A stretch of DNA of 64,000 nucleotides from Symsagittifera roscoffensis (lineage: Eukaryota > Xenacoelomorpha > Acoela > Convolutidae): NCBI RefSeq assembly GCF_963678635.1, contig NC_087066.1, positions 5,175,954 through 5,239,953 on the forward strand, in the 5' to 3' direction. The first letter of the stretch is position 1. The number at the start of each line of letters is the position of its first letter. Shown piece after piece: positions 11,974-21,690 of this stretch. A model generated the notes under the pieces. That model had not been told where the DNA came from, ran no database searches, and saw nothing but the letters and a program-made list of their open reading frames with translations. A program made the position numbers and the translations under genes.

Positions 11974-12896
11974 AGAGTCATCACGACTTAGAAATCAACC
12001 ACGCAAAAACTATAAAACATTCATCCCACAATCTAAAATATTAAAGAAAGTTGAATTTCAAAAACAGCTTTAGTTTTACAATCAATAATCTTTGCACCTC
12101 TGAAATATTTTGAACTTTCATTTTTCAAAATAACATGCTGACAGACACGCAGCGATTCTAGTTCAAAATTAGCCAATAGGATTCATCCAATCCGTCACCT
12201 TCTATAACTCTAACACAAACCAACTAGACAAAAGATATTAAACTCCAGGCATATCTATAACTATAACTTTACAACCTCCAGGTCAAAAATAAGCAAACCA
12301 TTCCAACTTGAAAACTAAAAAAATAAATATCACCATAAAATCATAACCCTCCCTTATCTAATAACCCAAAGATCAACAATATTTCCCCAACTCAGACCTC
12401 AAATACCCCCCAAACAAAAATTTTTAATTAGCCTAAAGTAAAAGAATGACCATTTTAATTAGCCTAAAGTATAAAAATCTCAAAAATACCCCAGTTCACT
12501 TGACAAATAAAAATAAAGAAAAAGAAGACCTCCCGAACACCATAAAATTCGCCCCCAACAATTTTTCACAAAACTCAACCCACTTGTCAAAAAATCAATA
12601 AATAATTCGACCACACTTGAAAATTGCCTCAAACAACAGAAAATATTCGATCGAGGAGCCATTTCTTAAATGCTCTTCTCTCGATCAGTCAACATAATTC
12701 TTAACATTTTCATAAACTTTTTAACAATATTTAAACTTTTAATCATATTTCTTTTTGATACCTTTGAAGCTTTTGTAATAATCTTAATCATTTTTTGCAA
12801 CATTTTTTAAATTTTCTATTCCATATTTGAACTATACCTCCAACTTTCAAAAGCCATTGACCATATTCACAGGTACGATTCACAAAACTTATCTAA
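11974..12896 (+). other. Non-coding spacer between pol and the 3' ORFs
   Basis: AT-rich sequence without a convincing ORF. It holds a direct repeat TTTTAATTAGCCTAAAGTA at about 12421-12442 and 12453-12472. An acceptor-like sequence ending TATTCACAG lies at about 12864-12872, 25 nt before the ATG of the next ORF. It could receive a splice for a subgenomic RNA. Confidence 0.4.
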
Positions 12897-13085
12897 ATGA
12901 TACGAACCATTTTTAGTAGAACCGATATTTTTTTACTATTTGTAATTTTCATAACATTTCTATCATCCCTCATCTTGACAATATGCAAATGTCTAAAGAA
13001 AGCAATCATCACATTCGCCTTAGCAACAATCCTTCTAATTCTTTTTCTAGAAGAGTACTACAATAAACATAAATTTTTTCACTAA
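12897..13085 (+). CDS. Small two-helix membrane ORF
   Basis: This ATG ORF of 62 codons is dominated by two hydrophobic segments (IFLLFVIFITFLSSLIL and IITFALATILLILFL) separated by a short basic loop with Cys and Lys. It would be a small double-pass membrane protein, or a leader fused to the next ORF, which opens in another frame at 13069 and overlaps it. No family is recognised. Small hydrophobic proteins are encoded by some enveloped viruses, but no function can be assigned. Confidence 0.45.
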   Translation: MIRTIFSRTDIFLLFVIFITFLSSLILTICKCLKKAIITFALATILLILFLEEYYNKHKFFH

Positions 13086-14225
13086 AAGAAATAGATCAAA
13101 AACCATCAAAAACTGCTAACCAACAATCACACAGTCAGTCTTCACCGACATCATCCCAAGATAACCCAACACCACCTATAACTGCCCAAAACCCTCAAAC
13201 ATCTACACGAATTTCTTTTCAAGATAACCCATATACCTTTGAAGAACGACACGCTCGCTTATCTGAACCACTAGAACCAGTTCAACGACAAGCACCTCTA
13301 AGTGAACCAACATATAACTTGTACCCAACACTACCACAAGAATTAAGTAGAATACGAAATCTTAGTCAAAATCAAAATACAGTTGAAATAAATAGACAAA
13401 TTATACATCCTCGACGAAACAGAAAATTTCAAACCCCCCGAGTTCATTTTGATATACCCCAATCCCCATCACAAAGTACTCCAGAAAACCCCATTGGTAT
13501 ATTACCAGAAACCCCTACACTTCTTTCACAACGTAGCACCTCGAGCCTACCCTCAGATTACTTAGGTTCAACACCAACATCTGAACAAATACGTGAAAAT
13601 CCCTTTAACCCCCAAACCAAACATCACGACTACCATATTGGACAACACAATCATTCACAGAAGGTGAACCAAATTTAATCAATGATCCAATAGATTTTTC
13701 TACGGATACAACAACATCATCATCACTACCAGAAACATTATCACTACCATCAACACCATCAATAAGCCAGATTTCACCCACGCCTTTTACTTTAAATTTC
13801 CCAAATAACCTCGACGCTAGATATCGAGAACAATCATCAACAAATATCCCTTTAAGATTAGACTGGAATACATTCACAGCACCCCCACCATTATTTGGAC
13901 AACACCCAGAAAGTAACCGACTCCACAACTGGGCACTCAATAGATTACAATATAGACAAGACATCCACGAAGACATTCGTGATCATAACATCCAAATACT
14001 CCAACAAAATAGTCTACAATTAAAATTTGAAATCACGGTTAAACTAAACAACATTGCTCAACGTCCTTAACCATTAAACCCACCAAATATAACAGCTCAA
14101 TCACTACCACCACCATTTATAACAACTGAAGTAATATATAAATACGACAGATATACCAAAAAGACAATTGGTTACATCACATTTTATAACCCATACTCAG
14201 GATTATCATACACATGTATATTCTA
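13069..14225 (+). pseudogene. ORF C: Pro/Ser/Thr-rich protein before env, broken
   Basis: One frame is open from 13069 to 13678 and codes a low-complexity Pro/Ser/Thr/Gln protein. From about 13610 the coding character passes to a neighbouring frame, which runs to a TAA near 14068. That frame then continues to a stop at about 14223-14225, just inside the start of env. Near the C-terminus is a patch with ITFYNPYSGLSYTCIF. One frameshift and one stop would therefore separate three pieces of a protein of about 380 residues. I do not recognise it. It may be disordered, and its position suggests it is expressed with env. Confidence 0.5.
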
Positions 14226-16696
14226 AAAATATTAATTTTTCTCCAACTCTTTTTTCTAGTAATTTCTGATCAAAACATAAACCCTTCCCCCCGCACAGGA
14301 CCCCAAGATCTATTAGTAACACATTACGATTGTGAAGAAAATGAACAAAAAACACTACACAAATATGCAATAAATCAAGTATCACAATGCGAAACAGAAC
14401 CACAAGCTATAGAAACTACAAATGTAATAGCGACACTCTATTCAAAAGCCCGAGCAACAACAGTTATAGGATATAAATTCACAGCAACAATTTCTGAAAA
14501 GAAAGTACATTGTTCACAAGTCTCAAATGGAAATAAAAACCGACTTGACCACGAATAATTCTACCAAAGTAATATCGAACGACTTTTACATCTCAACCTC
14601 GAAGATTGTAAAAACAAGTTACTCAGACTAAATATCACAAAAAATAAAAACACCGATAGAAAGTTAGTATATTTCCAAGTTTTTGCAGATTCTGTACATC
14701 AAGCAGAACTTGAAAGATATCAAGGACATATAAAACTAGATGAAAAATACCCATACAACGGCGCACACGGAAGATTAACTTATGACATACACGATAAACA
14801 CTGGATACCGCACATTGGTATAAATAACTCATCAAACTGCAAAGCAGACACAAAAAATAAAGGATATCAAGAAATAATGTTTTTCGATTGGAAAATACAA
14901 CTCGAAAAAATACAACTCACACGCGATTTATCTGACAACACAATGATCTATCAAGGAATTAGATTACCTTGTAAAAACGATCAAGGCCATTGTGACCCTA
15001 CAACACGAACACAAGCAACAATTGTTTGATTCCCCGAAGACACATGTACAACATTTCAAGTAGCAAAAATACACGCCCGAATGATAAAATTTCACAAAAA
15101 AAATTTTATACAATCAATTCCATATGAACAAGTAAATCCATCACGAAAACAAGTACTAATTTTAGAAACATTCACAATATAGAAAATAAATTGACACGTT
15201 TTCAAATATATCAAGAAACAGAACTTGCATGCAAATACAGAAACCCACTTCACAAAACACAATACTCCGAAATATTAGTTGAATACGAAAAAGGATTCGA
15301 CATGACCACTGGAAAAATAAAACTCTACCCATATGCCACAAGTCATCCTCTAAACGAAGGAACATCATATATACCAGTTAATTTTCAAAAAAGTAAACGT
15401 CAACCTGGTGGACATCTAAAGCCCCATGACACTAGAAGCACACGTCTACAAGAACTATCACTAATGAATAGTACTTATTTTGGTAATATCCACTATGATA
15501 TTCACTTAGATATGAAATTAGACTACACAATTAGCCGAATTTTTCAGGAAATGTCACTCTCTGAATTAGAAACACTTCACCAACTATGCGAATTAGAACG
15601 GACACAAATCTTACCATCACTTGCACTAGCAGTATTAAAAATACCCTACGCAGGATATTTACCATCAGGAAATAGGTCAAATTTTTTAGACTACGAAGGA
15701 AACATTTTATGGTTTTATACCTGTACCAAAAAAGTATCACCACTATATGTTTTTGAAGAAAAACGATGTTATAAAAGAATCCCTATCTTTAATAAAAATA
15801 AAGTACATTTCGTTGACACACTTTCAAGACGAACCTATTTCTGGGATACCGCAGTTCCATGTGGATCAGAAAATAGCCACAATGTAGTACAACTGAACCC
15901 TGATGAAGATCAATATTACCTTCTCACCCCATACCCCACATTAATGCAATCACTCAAAAAATTTTCACCAGAAAGCATTAGAGCTATTGCTCGAAACCCA
16001 AACATCGACTTACAATCAATTGGAATACATTCGAAATACGATATCCAACATCACATTAGAACACAACAATTCCAAGAATTGTTAACACAAATGGACACTA
16101 TACAAAGACAATCAATTGACCAAAACTTACGCAAACTTGCCGAAACCGCAGGATTTGCAGATATCTATACACAAGATTATAGCGGATATTTTAAAGACAT
16201 TAAAGACTATATATATCTCAACGGTGAAAAATACCGACCACAAGATATCTCACCTATGAACATTTTTAGCTTCGCTATACACACACAAGTCAATAGACAA
16301 GCAAGTGTAGCACGCATACTATTTGCAGGATTCTTTGGAATTTTTTCATCATCAATAAACAAAATTCTTTTAGACGCACAAATAAAAGAATACAATACAA
16401 AAATAGCAACAAGACAGAACACATACGACGAAGAACATAATAATATAGAAATCACGCCTACAGCACCACAGTTACCACCCCTACCACATAACCATCCATT
16501 ATCCCTAGTCCCACGAAATTTTCGTAATTTAGCAATAACGCATAATCCAAATTTTAGACCAACCATATCACAAAGTCCCATTCAACATATAATGACACAT
16601 CATTCACAAGATGAAAATACATATGAACAAATTATAGAACAACCCCATACCACCGCTTTTCAGTCTCAAAATAAAAAAATTTTTAGCACACAATGA
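14214..16696 (+). pseudogene. env: Envelope-like glycoprotein gene, interrupted
   Basis: ATG at 14214 is followed by a hydrophobic signal peptide (YILKILIFLQLFFLVIS) and a Cys-containing ectodomain. Interruptions are TAA at 14556-14558, TGA at 15027-15029 and a frame change at about 15150-15182. The second part is open from 15182 to 16696. It has several Cys residues and a hydrophobic membrane segment (ILFAGFFGIFSS) near 16318-16353. A cytoplasmic tail of over 100 residues follows, with a PTAP motif at 16457-16468. Position and layout are those of a class of gypsy envelope proteins. Which viral glycoprotein lineage it came from I cannot say from memory. Confidence 0.72.
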
Positions 16697-18493
16697 GCCG
16701 ACAACTTGGATCCCTACACCGCTCAAATTCCCACCCAACCAAACTCAACACTCCAATTACAATAATTCCACTTTTTGCTTTCCCGCCACCCGATTTCCCA
16801 ACCAGTAATATAACATCAGGCATGAATTCAGACACTAATTCACATATTTCAGTTTTATACTCCATTTCACAACTCAATAACCCTAATATTGAAACCCCTG
16901 ATGAATTGCAGACTCTGAACCATCTCCGTCCAATACTTTTCAAACCAACTCCTCAATTGTTTCAACACCCCCTTTTCAACCAATCCCACCAAATAACCAT
17001 CCATTTCTACACCCTCTTACGCTTCACAAGTCACCCCAACCTACTCTTCATTTCATTCAGACCGATCATCCAGTTCTCCAGATATTCCCCAAATCTCCCA
17101 AGATCTAGATAATTTTATCACCCTACAACAACAACCCTTACACCTTGACAACCCCACTATAAATCAGATTTCATCCACAATAGAATCATCAAACCCACCT
17201 ACCCCTACACCCTCTTCAGCTTATACCGTATCATTAGCACAATCATCCACATCCACCGAATCATCAAATAGCACTAATAGAGCTTATCGCACTTTCAAAA
17301 GAAAATTCCCAAACCATCCATTTCCAACAAAACCAGGAACAGCCCGTGAATATATTAATCATCCAAATCACACTAACACGAATGATTTTCTAGCAATCAC
17401 CTTACCTTCATTTCCACAGTATACTTTAAACACCCCTCATGACACTAACGACACACGTAGTTTTGTAGATGAACATGTTTTAATGCCTACACTTCATTGG
17501 ACATCATATTATCATTTTACTAATCCCCTTTGCCTACCATTATCTAATACTCATATCGATATAGAAAGAAATCAAGATATGCTATACCGACTCACCACAT
17601 CACTAACACATAGACAATTTACTTATATATGATATAAAAAATCACTAAAAACATTCACTGCACCCCGAGCTAACGAATTTACGCTAGAATATTACGATCA
17701 CAACATCATCCGAACTAACCAAGACCAATTTTTAAATGATGATCGCTTCGCTAATCCACAAATCACAGAAAAAATTTTCATCAAAACACCATATGTATTT
17801 ACACTCAATATATTTGATCGCAAATTTGACCACGTCATTTCTGAAGCACTAACCAACACGCAAGCTTACGAAAGTTTTAAAGAAAAATTTCAATCATTTT
17901 CACTAACCTTCAACTTCCTTGCACCACATGAACGCAATTTGCACTGCTCACACGACATTATGTTACGCACTAAACAAACCCACACATATACATATTATCA
18001 TTTCATACAAAATCATTTCGATCTGCACACTCCATCAAGACAACCACACCACCGTTTTCAGTGTATTAACTCTAAATACACTTCACCATTTTTTCTTAAC
18101 TTCACATATTGCATCAAAGATACTAACCCTCACGGTATTCTCCGCAATTATGATCCCATAACCCAAATGTATATGTTTTGTCCTATCAAGAAGACCCTTA
18201 ACGCAGAAGAATCCAGACCCTTCCTTATCCCACATGAATTTATTCAACCTATTGAAATCCCAATATTAGAATTCATCCACAACACTAAATACAATCACAA
18301 ATTATATAATCTCATTCAAAACACACCTTATGAGTTTGCAGTTGGCACTGAAGAACTAAAAACTATTAAAGCACTTCAATTGCTTTGGCCACTGCTTCAA
18401 ACTAAAAACATCATTCGCATACTAGCAAAATTACTAACAAATTCCGACATAATACACGACATCTTCCCCCACGGTTTTTTCCCAGACGACTAA
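16693..18493 (+). pseudogene. ORF E: roughly 600-codon protein after env, unknown and broken
   Basis: The ATG at 16693 overlaps the TGA stop of env in ATGA. The first frame runs to 17112 and encodes a Pro/Ser/Thr-rich region. At about 17100 coding passes to the next frame, which is open to the TAA at 18491-18493 except for a TGA at 17630-17632. The second half (about 17300-18493) looks like a folded domain with aromatic residues and several Cys (for example FQCINSKYTS, NFTYCIKD and YMFCPIKK). There is no signal peptide or clear membrane segment. Gypsy elements normally end with env, so this is an added gene. I do not recognise a family. Confidence 0.55.
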
Positions 18494-20100
18494 ACAGGTA
18501 AGTATAATTTATACATATTCTTAACTAATAAATTTACATTAAAACTAACCATTCTTTATCCATGTCTCATTTAGATTTTTAGTCTTCATCCCACGATCAT
18601 CTGCAAAAAACACAAAAGAAAAATAAAAAATAGAAAACTTCTTCAAATTCTTCTAAATTCTATTAATATTTTGCAGTAGATAAAAATAATAAAATTCATA
18701 CCAATGTAGTAAATTAATTTATAAATTGTTTCCCCAAAAGCAGTAATTCTAATAATGATGAAAATTTGTAACTTAATTTTTCCCCAAAACTAGCAGTAAA
18801 ATTGAAAATCTATGTAGTAAATTGATAAGACGAAAATGCAGTACTAACCTTTTGATATTTTCATTCACTCGCACAAGAATTCTATCCAAACTCGCACAGC
18901 TCGCCCACAAAGAATTGTTTAAATAATGAATTTCAGTTTCAAGTTTTCACACTCAACAACTCTAACACACGATAACAAGTTTCAAACTTTCCTTTAACCC
19001 GGTTGGAAAGGAATTATATACTAAACCAAACTAACCAACGCAGCTTACTAAACACCACAAATCATAAAATAACAGCATGACTAAGGAAAAAAAACCAACG
19101 GTACCCAAACCGGATTAACCCAGTTTAAAACTGGATAATTTATTCTTTTGAAGACTATTATAAAGTCTACGAAAGAAATAATAAAACACAAAAAAGTCGA
19201 AAGAGCAACCCATAACAAAAACAATTTGATTTTTGAAAAAAGGACACAACCAAAGGAACATAAGAAAGACCGACATAAACCCGACATAAAACGTTATCAC
19301 ATAACAGGACCTCTCACAGAAACCGCATGAAATCATACTCCCACTCCTGGCCTAACCCACCAGAGAGGACGTCCTGAGCATGCTCTATAGCCGGCCTAAC
19401 CCACCGCGCTACATCCACGCTTTGTGACCACACTTCTATTTTTAATAAGAGGTACTCAAGGGTGAGTAACTCTTCAAAATACCCGAACTAAAACAAAATG
19501 CCTTTGTGAAAACAACTAACCAAAATCATAATTAAAACACTGAACTAATAAAAATTTTATAAAATTAAATTATACCTTGCAGTATATAGATCAGCATACA
19601 ACGCCAAAGACGAACATCCAAAGACAAAATGACCCCACTACACTCGAAACAGAATGACCAACCACAACCAATATGCCGTCCACAATCACAACTCAAAGGA
19701 TTTAGAGTACGACTTGACTTCGCAGAAAAGAACTTCATTGAACTAGACCAATGACCACCTCGATGCTCAAGTATACGTACAGATCCGAGCAACAAGGCAT
19801 CCCCTCCACGCACAATCTCCACGCCATTCCCAGACGAGGTCGAACACAAAAGAAGTTCTCTACATGAAACAGAAAAACCCGTCACAGCAAACCATTCTGA
19901 AATCAGAGTGATTTCGTTGGGAAACACAGTCGTTGTCTCAAGAAGACACAAAGATTGATATCCATCATTCCAGCGTCCTGGAACTTCTCTAACAAGAGAA
20001 CCCAGAAGAATATGATGTTCGCCAAATACCAACGTCCATCACCCATCCTTTGAATTGCAGAAAGACAATTCTAAAAAAAACTCTGTAAAACCCGGATGGG
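18494..20100 (+). other. 3' untranslated region of giant element
   Basis: Directly after ORF E is a near-perfect splice donor CAGGTAAGTAT (18496-18506), and CTTGCAG at 19576-19582 could be an acceptor. Between 18650 and 18850 GTAGTAAATT and TTTCCCCAAAA motifs are repeated. From about 19330 to 20060 the base composition is visibly richer in G and C than the rest of the element. The last bases before the 3' LTR (GGATGGG) are a short candidate polypurine tract. A 155-codon antisense ORF here lacks an ATG. Confidence 0.5.
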
Positions 20101-20489
20101 TGGAACCTGATCTAAACTACATTTTATGATTGGATAAATTAGATATTTTACCACTGTAAAGTATTTAATATTAACCAATCATGATCCATCAAACTAACAA
20201 CCCACTTATTTGTAAGTGCTGAAATTACTTGTAATTTCAGCACCAGAGAGATTTGAATTTAACTTAGAAATTAGTTGCCTCTCCAAGAGAACTTCAGCAG
20301 CCGCAATAAACCAGTATACCCTAGATATATTGAGCCTAGCAGAGACTAGTTAAACAACCTGAGACTAGGATCGGTATTAGACTAAGAAGTTGCACGAATC
20401 TATCCGGCCGAAAATAAGATAGCGTGACGAGCAGACGGTGTACCCTATCCGAAATTACTCTATGAGTTAACCACTTCGGTTCTAACTCA
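20101..20489 (+). repeat. 3' LTR of giant element
   Basis: This copy of the LTR is 389 bp and nearly identical to 1742-2151. It lacks 21 bp and has about four substitutions. It ends CTAACTCA and is followed by AAAA, as at the left flank. The 13-bp-arm hairpin is conserved at about 20216-20243. Confidence 0.93.
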
Positions 20490-20672
20490 AAAAACCAGAT
20501 TGTAAATCGCTTTCAATTTTTCAAAAACCGCTTTATTCTATACAAGTTTTTGAGCGTAGTTAGTCCGAAAAAAAAAACGCCCAAACTGTTAAAACCTTGA
20601 TTCGAAAACCTCGACAGGGACGTCAAAACAAGGTTTAAGTTTTTAAAAATCATATTTAGGAGCTAATTTTAC

Positions 20673-21036
20673 CCGATTATTGGTAGTTTCCTGTATAATT
20701 TGGATGTCGTGTCTTCCTTTTGGCTTATATTTCGAAACCAGATCGCTCAGCTCTGACTTCAACTCCTCTTGAAATCTGACGTTCTTCTTAAGAAATTCAT
20801 CCAACTCAGCTAATTCTTCTTCAAATTCTTTTCTTTCAAGTTGAAGCTGAACGTGTTCTGCTTTCAGCTGTTTGTTTTGAAGTTCTCGAAGAAAATCGTT
20901 TGCTTTTTTGAACCATTCTTCCTCTCGGACATTCTTTGGCTCCAGGCTCAGAGCGAGTTGAATTGACCTCGAAAAGTATTCACGCGCTTTCTCCTTGCTG
21001 TGCATGGCATAATCCAAACAGATATATTTTTGCAAT
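20673..21036 (-). CDS. Internal exon of host gene: TPR-like helix and coiled coil
   Basis: This minus-strand exon ends at a donor CGG|GTAAAA (phase 0). Its most likely acceptor is AAATAG|ATTGC at 21037-21039, though the open frame extends to 21059. It encodes SKEKAREYFSRSIQLALSL, a TPR-like helix pair. A long charged coiled coil follows, rich in Glu, Lys and Leu (for example KEFEEELAELDEFLKK), then SELSDLVSKYKP. Joined in phase to 470-336 it gives helical repeat, coiled coil and an HPD segment. The protein would be cytosolic or nuclear, as there is no signal peptide in the first exon. I know similar invertebrate proteins only as uncharacterised. Confidence 0.7.
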
Positions 21037-21059
21037 CTATTTGATTTTTGAATTATCAC

Positions 21060-21690
21060 TAACTTTGCTCAACATAATTTTCCAAAATACCTTTTAGATT
21101 TTCCTCAGAACCGAGAGAATAATGAAGCAGATTGATTTTTACAATCTGATTTTTACCTCAAGATTGATTTTTACGAACTTCGACGCAGTATGAACAATTT
21201 TAAAGTTAAGTTTCAAATCTAACACGCCTGCTGAATCCGTGCGAGTTCATTAATGCTTGTTTGTCTTTAAAAAGAAACAAAAAAAAACAAAAAAAAAATG
21301 TCCGAATTTTTCCCCCATCACACTATCTAATCTTAAAGTGGCAATTTAGGAACTGATAAATACGACCATGTTGACTAAAATCATTTTGAACTGATTCATA
21401 AGCCCGTAAATTGTCCAAAATTGGCCAAACTAAAATCGTCCAAAAATCCCAACTTTCTTAACCCAACAAAAAAGCTCACCGTTCAAAAAGTTTTGAAAAT
21501 TTGAGCTTAGGACGTCATTTTTTTTCCAAATATTCGAAAATTTCGCTCGAAATGGACAGGTTCAGAAATCGGTTCCCAAGCTTATCATACCGCGTTTTTA
21601 ATCATTATTTTTTTACATCCTCCCTTGTCATATAACCCACTACAATTTAACCCCTTTTTAATACCAACTTTTAGAATCAAAGTTGAACTT
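21060..21690. other. Unique intron sequence
   Basis: AT-rich intron between the internal exon and the tandem duplication. It has A-rich runs near 21270-21300. No gene or repeat with a partner in the window is seen. Confidence 0.4.

Larger units (their letters stand above)
1742..20489 (+). mobile_element. Giant env-bearing Ty3/gypsy LTR retroelement, 18.7 kb
   Basis: Two direct LTRs begin TGGAACCTGATC and end CTAACTCA (1742-2151 and 20101-20489). They enclose gag, aspartic protease, RT, RNase H, integrase and an envelope-like gene in Ty3/gypsy order. AAAA flanks both ends and is a possible 4-bp target duplication, though it is low complexity. The LTRs differ by about four substitutions and one 21-bp indel, so insertion is recent. 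The length is about two to three times that of ordinary gypsy elements because of extra ORFs before gag, between pol and env, and after env. Several ORFs carry stops or frameshifts (5212, 5821, 6451, 7486, 7627, about 8700, 11564, about 13610, 14556, 15027, about 15170, about 17100, 17630), so this copy is unlikely to be autonomous. It lies inside an intron of a host gene transcribed in the opposite direction. Confidence 0.93.

Noticed and set aside
13060-13090. Programmed frameshift between the membrane ORF and ORF C (T-run)
   Set aside because: The codon phase on TTTTTTC does not match a standard -1 slippery heptamer. An overlap or an indel is simpler.
5821-17632. A variant genetic code reading TGA as an amino acid
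   Set aside because: The likely host gene at 49870 ends in TGA and other lesions in the element are TAA or frameshifts. Decay explains the data better.
19565-20032. 155-codon antisense ORF in the 3' region of the giant element
   Set aside because: It has no ATG near its start (TTG only) and an in-frame stop three codons upstream. The openness may follow from the local base composition.
470-20651. Interpretation of the J-like exon as an independent small gene
   Set aside because: It lacks an ATG near its start and begins exactly after a splice acceptor, so it is an exon.
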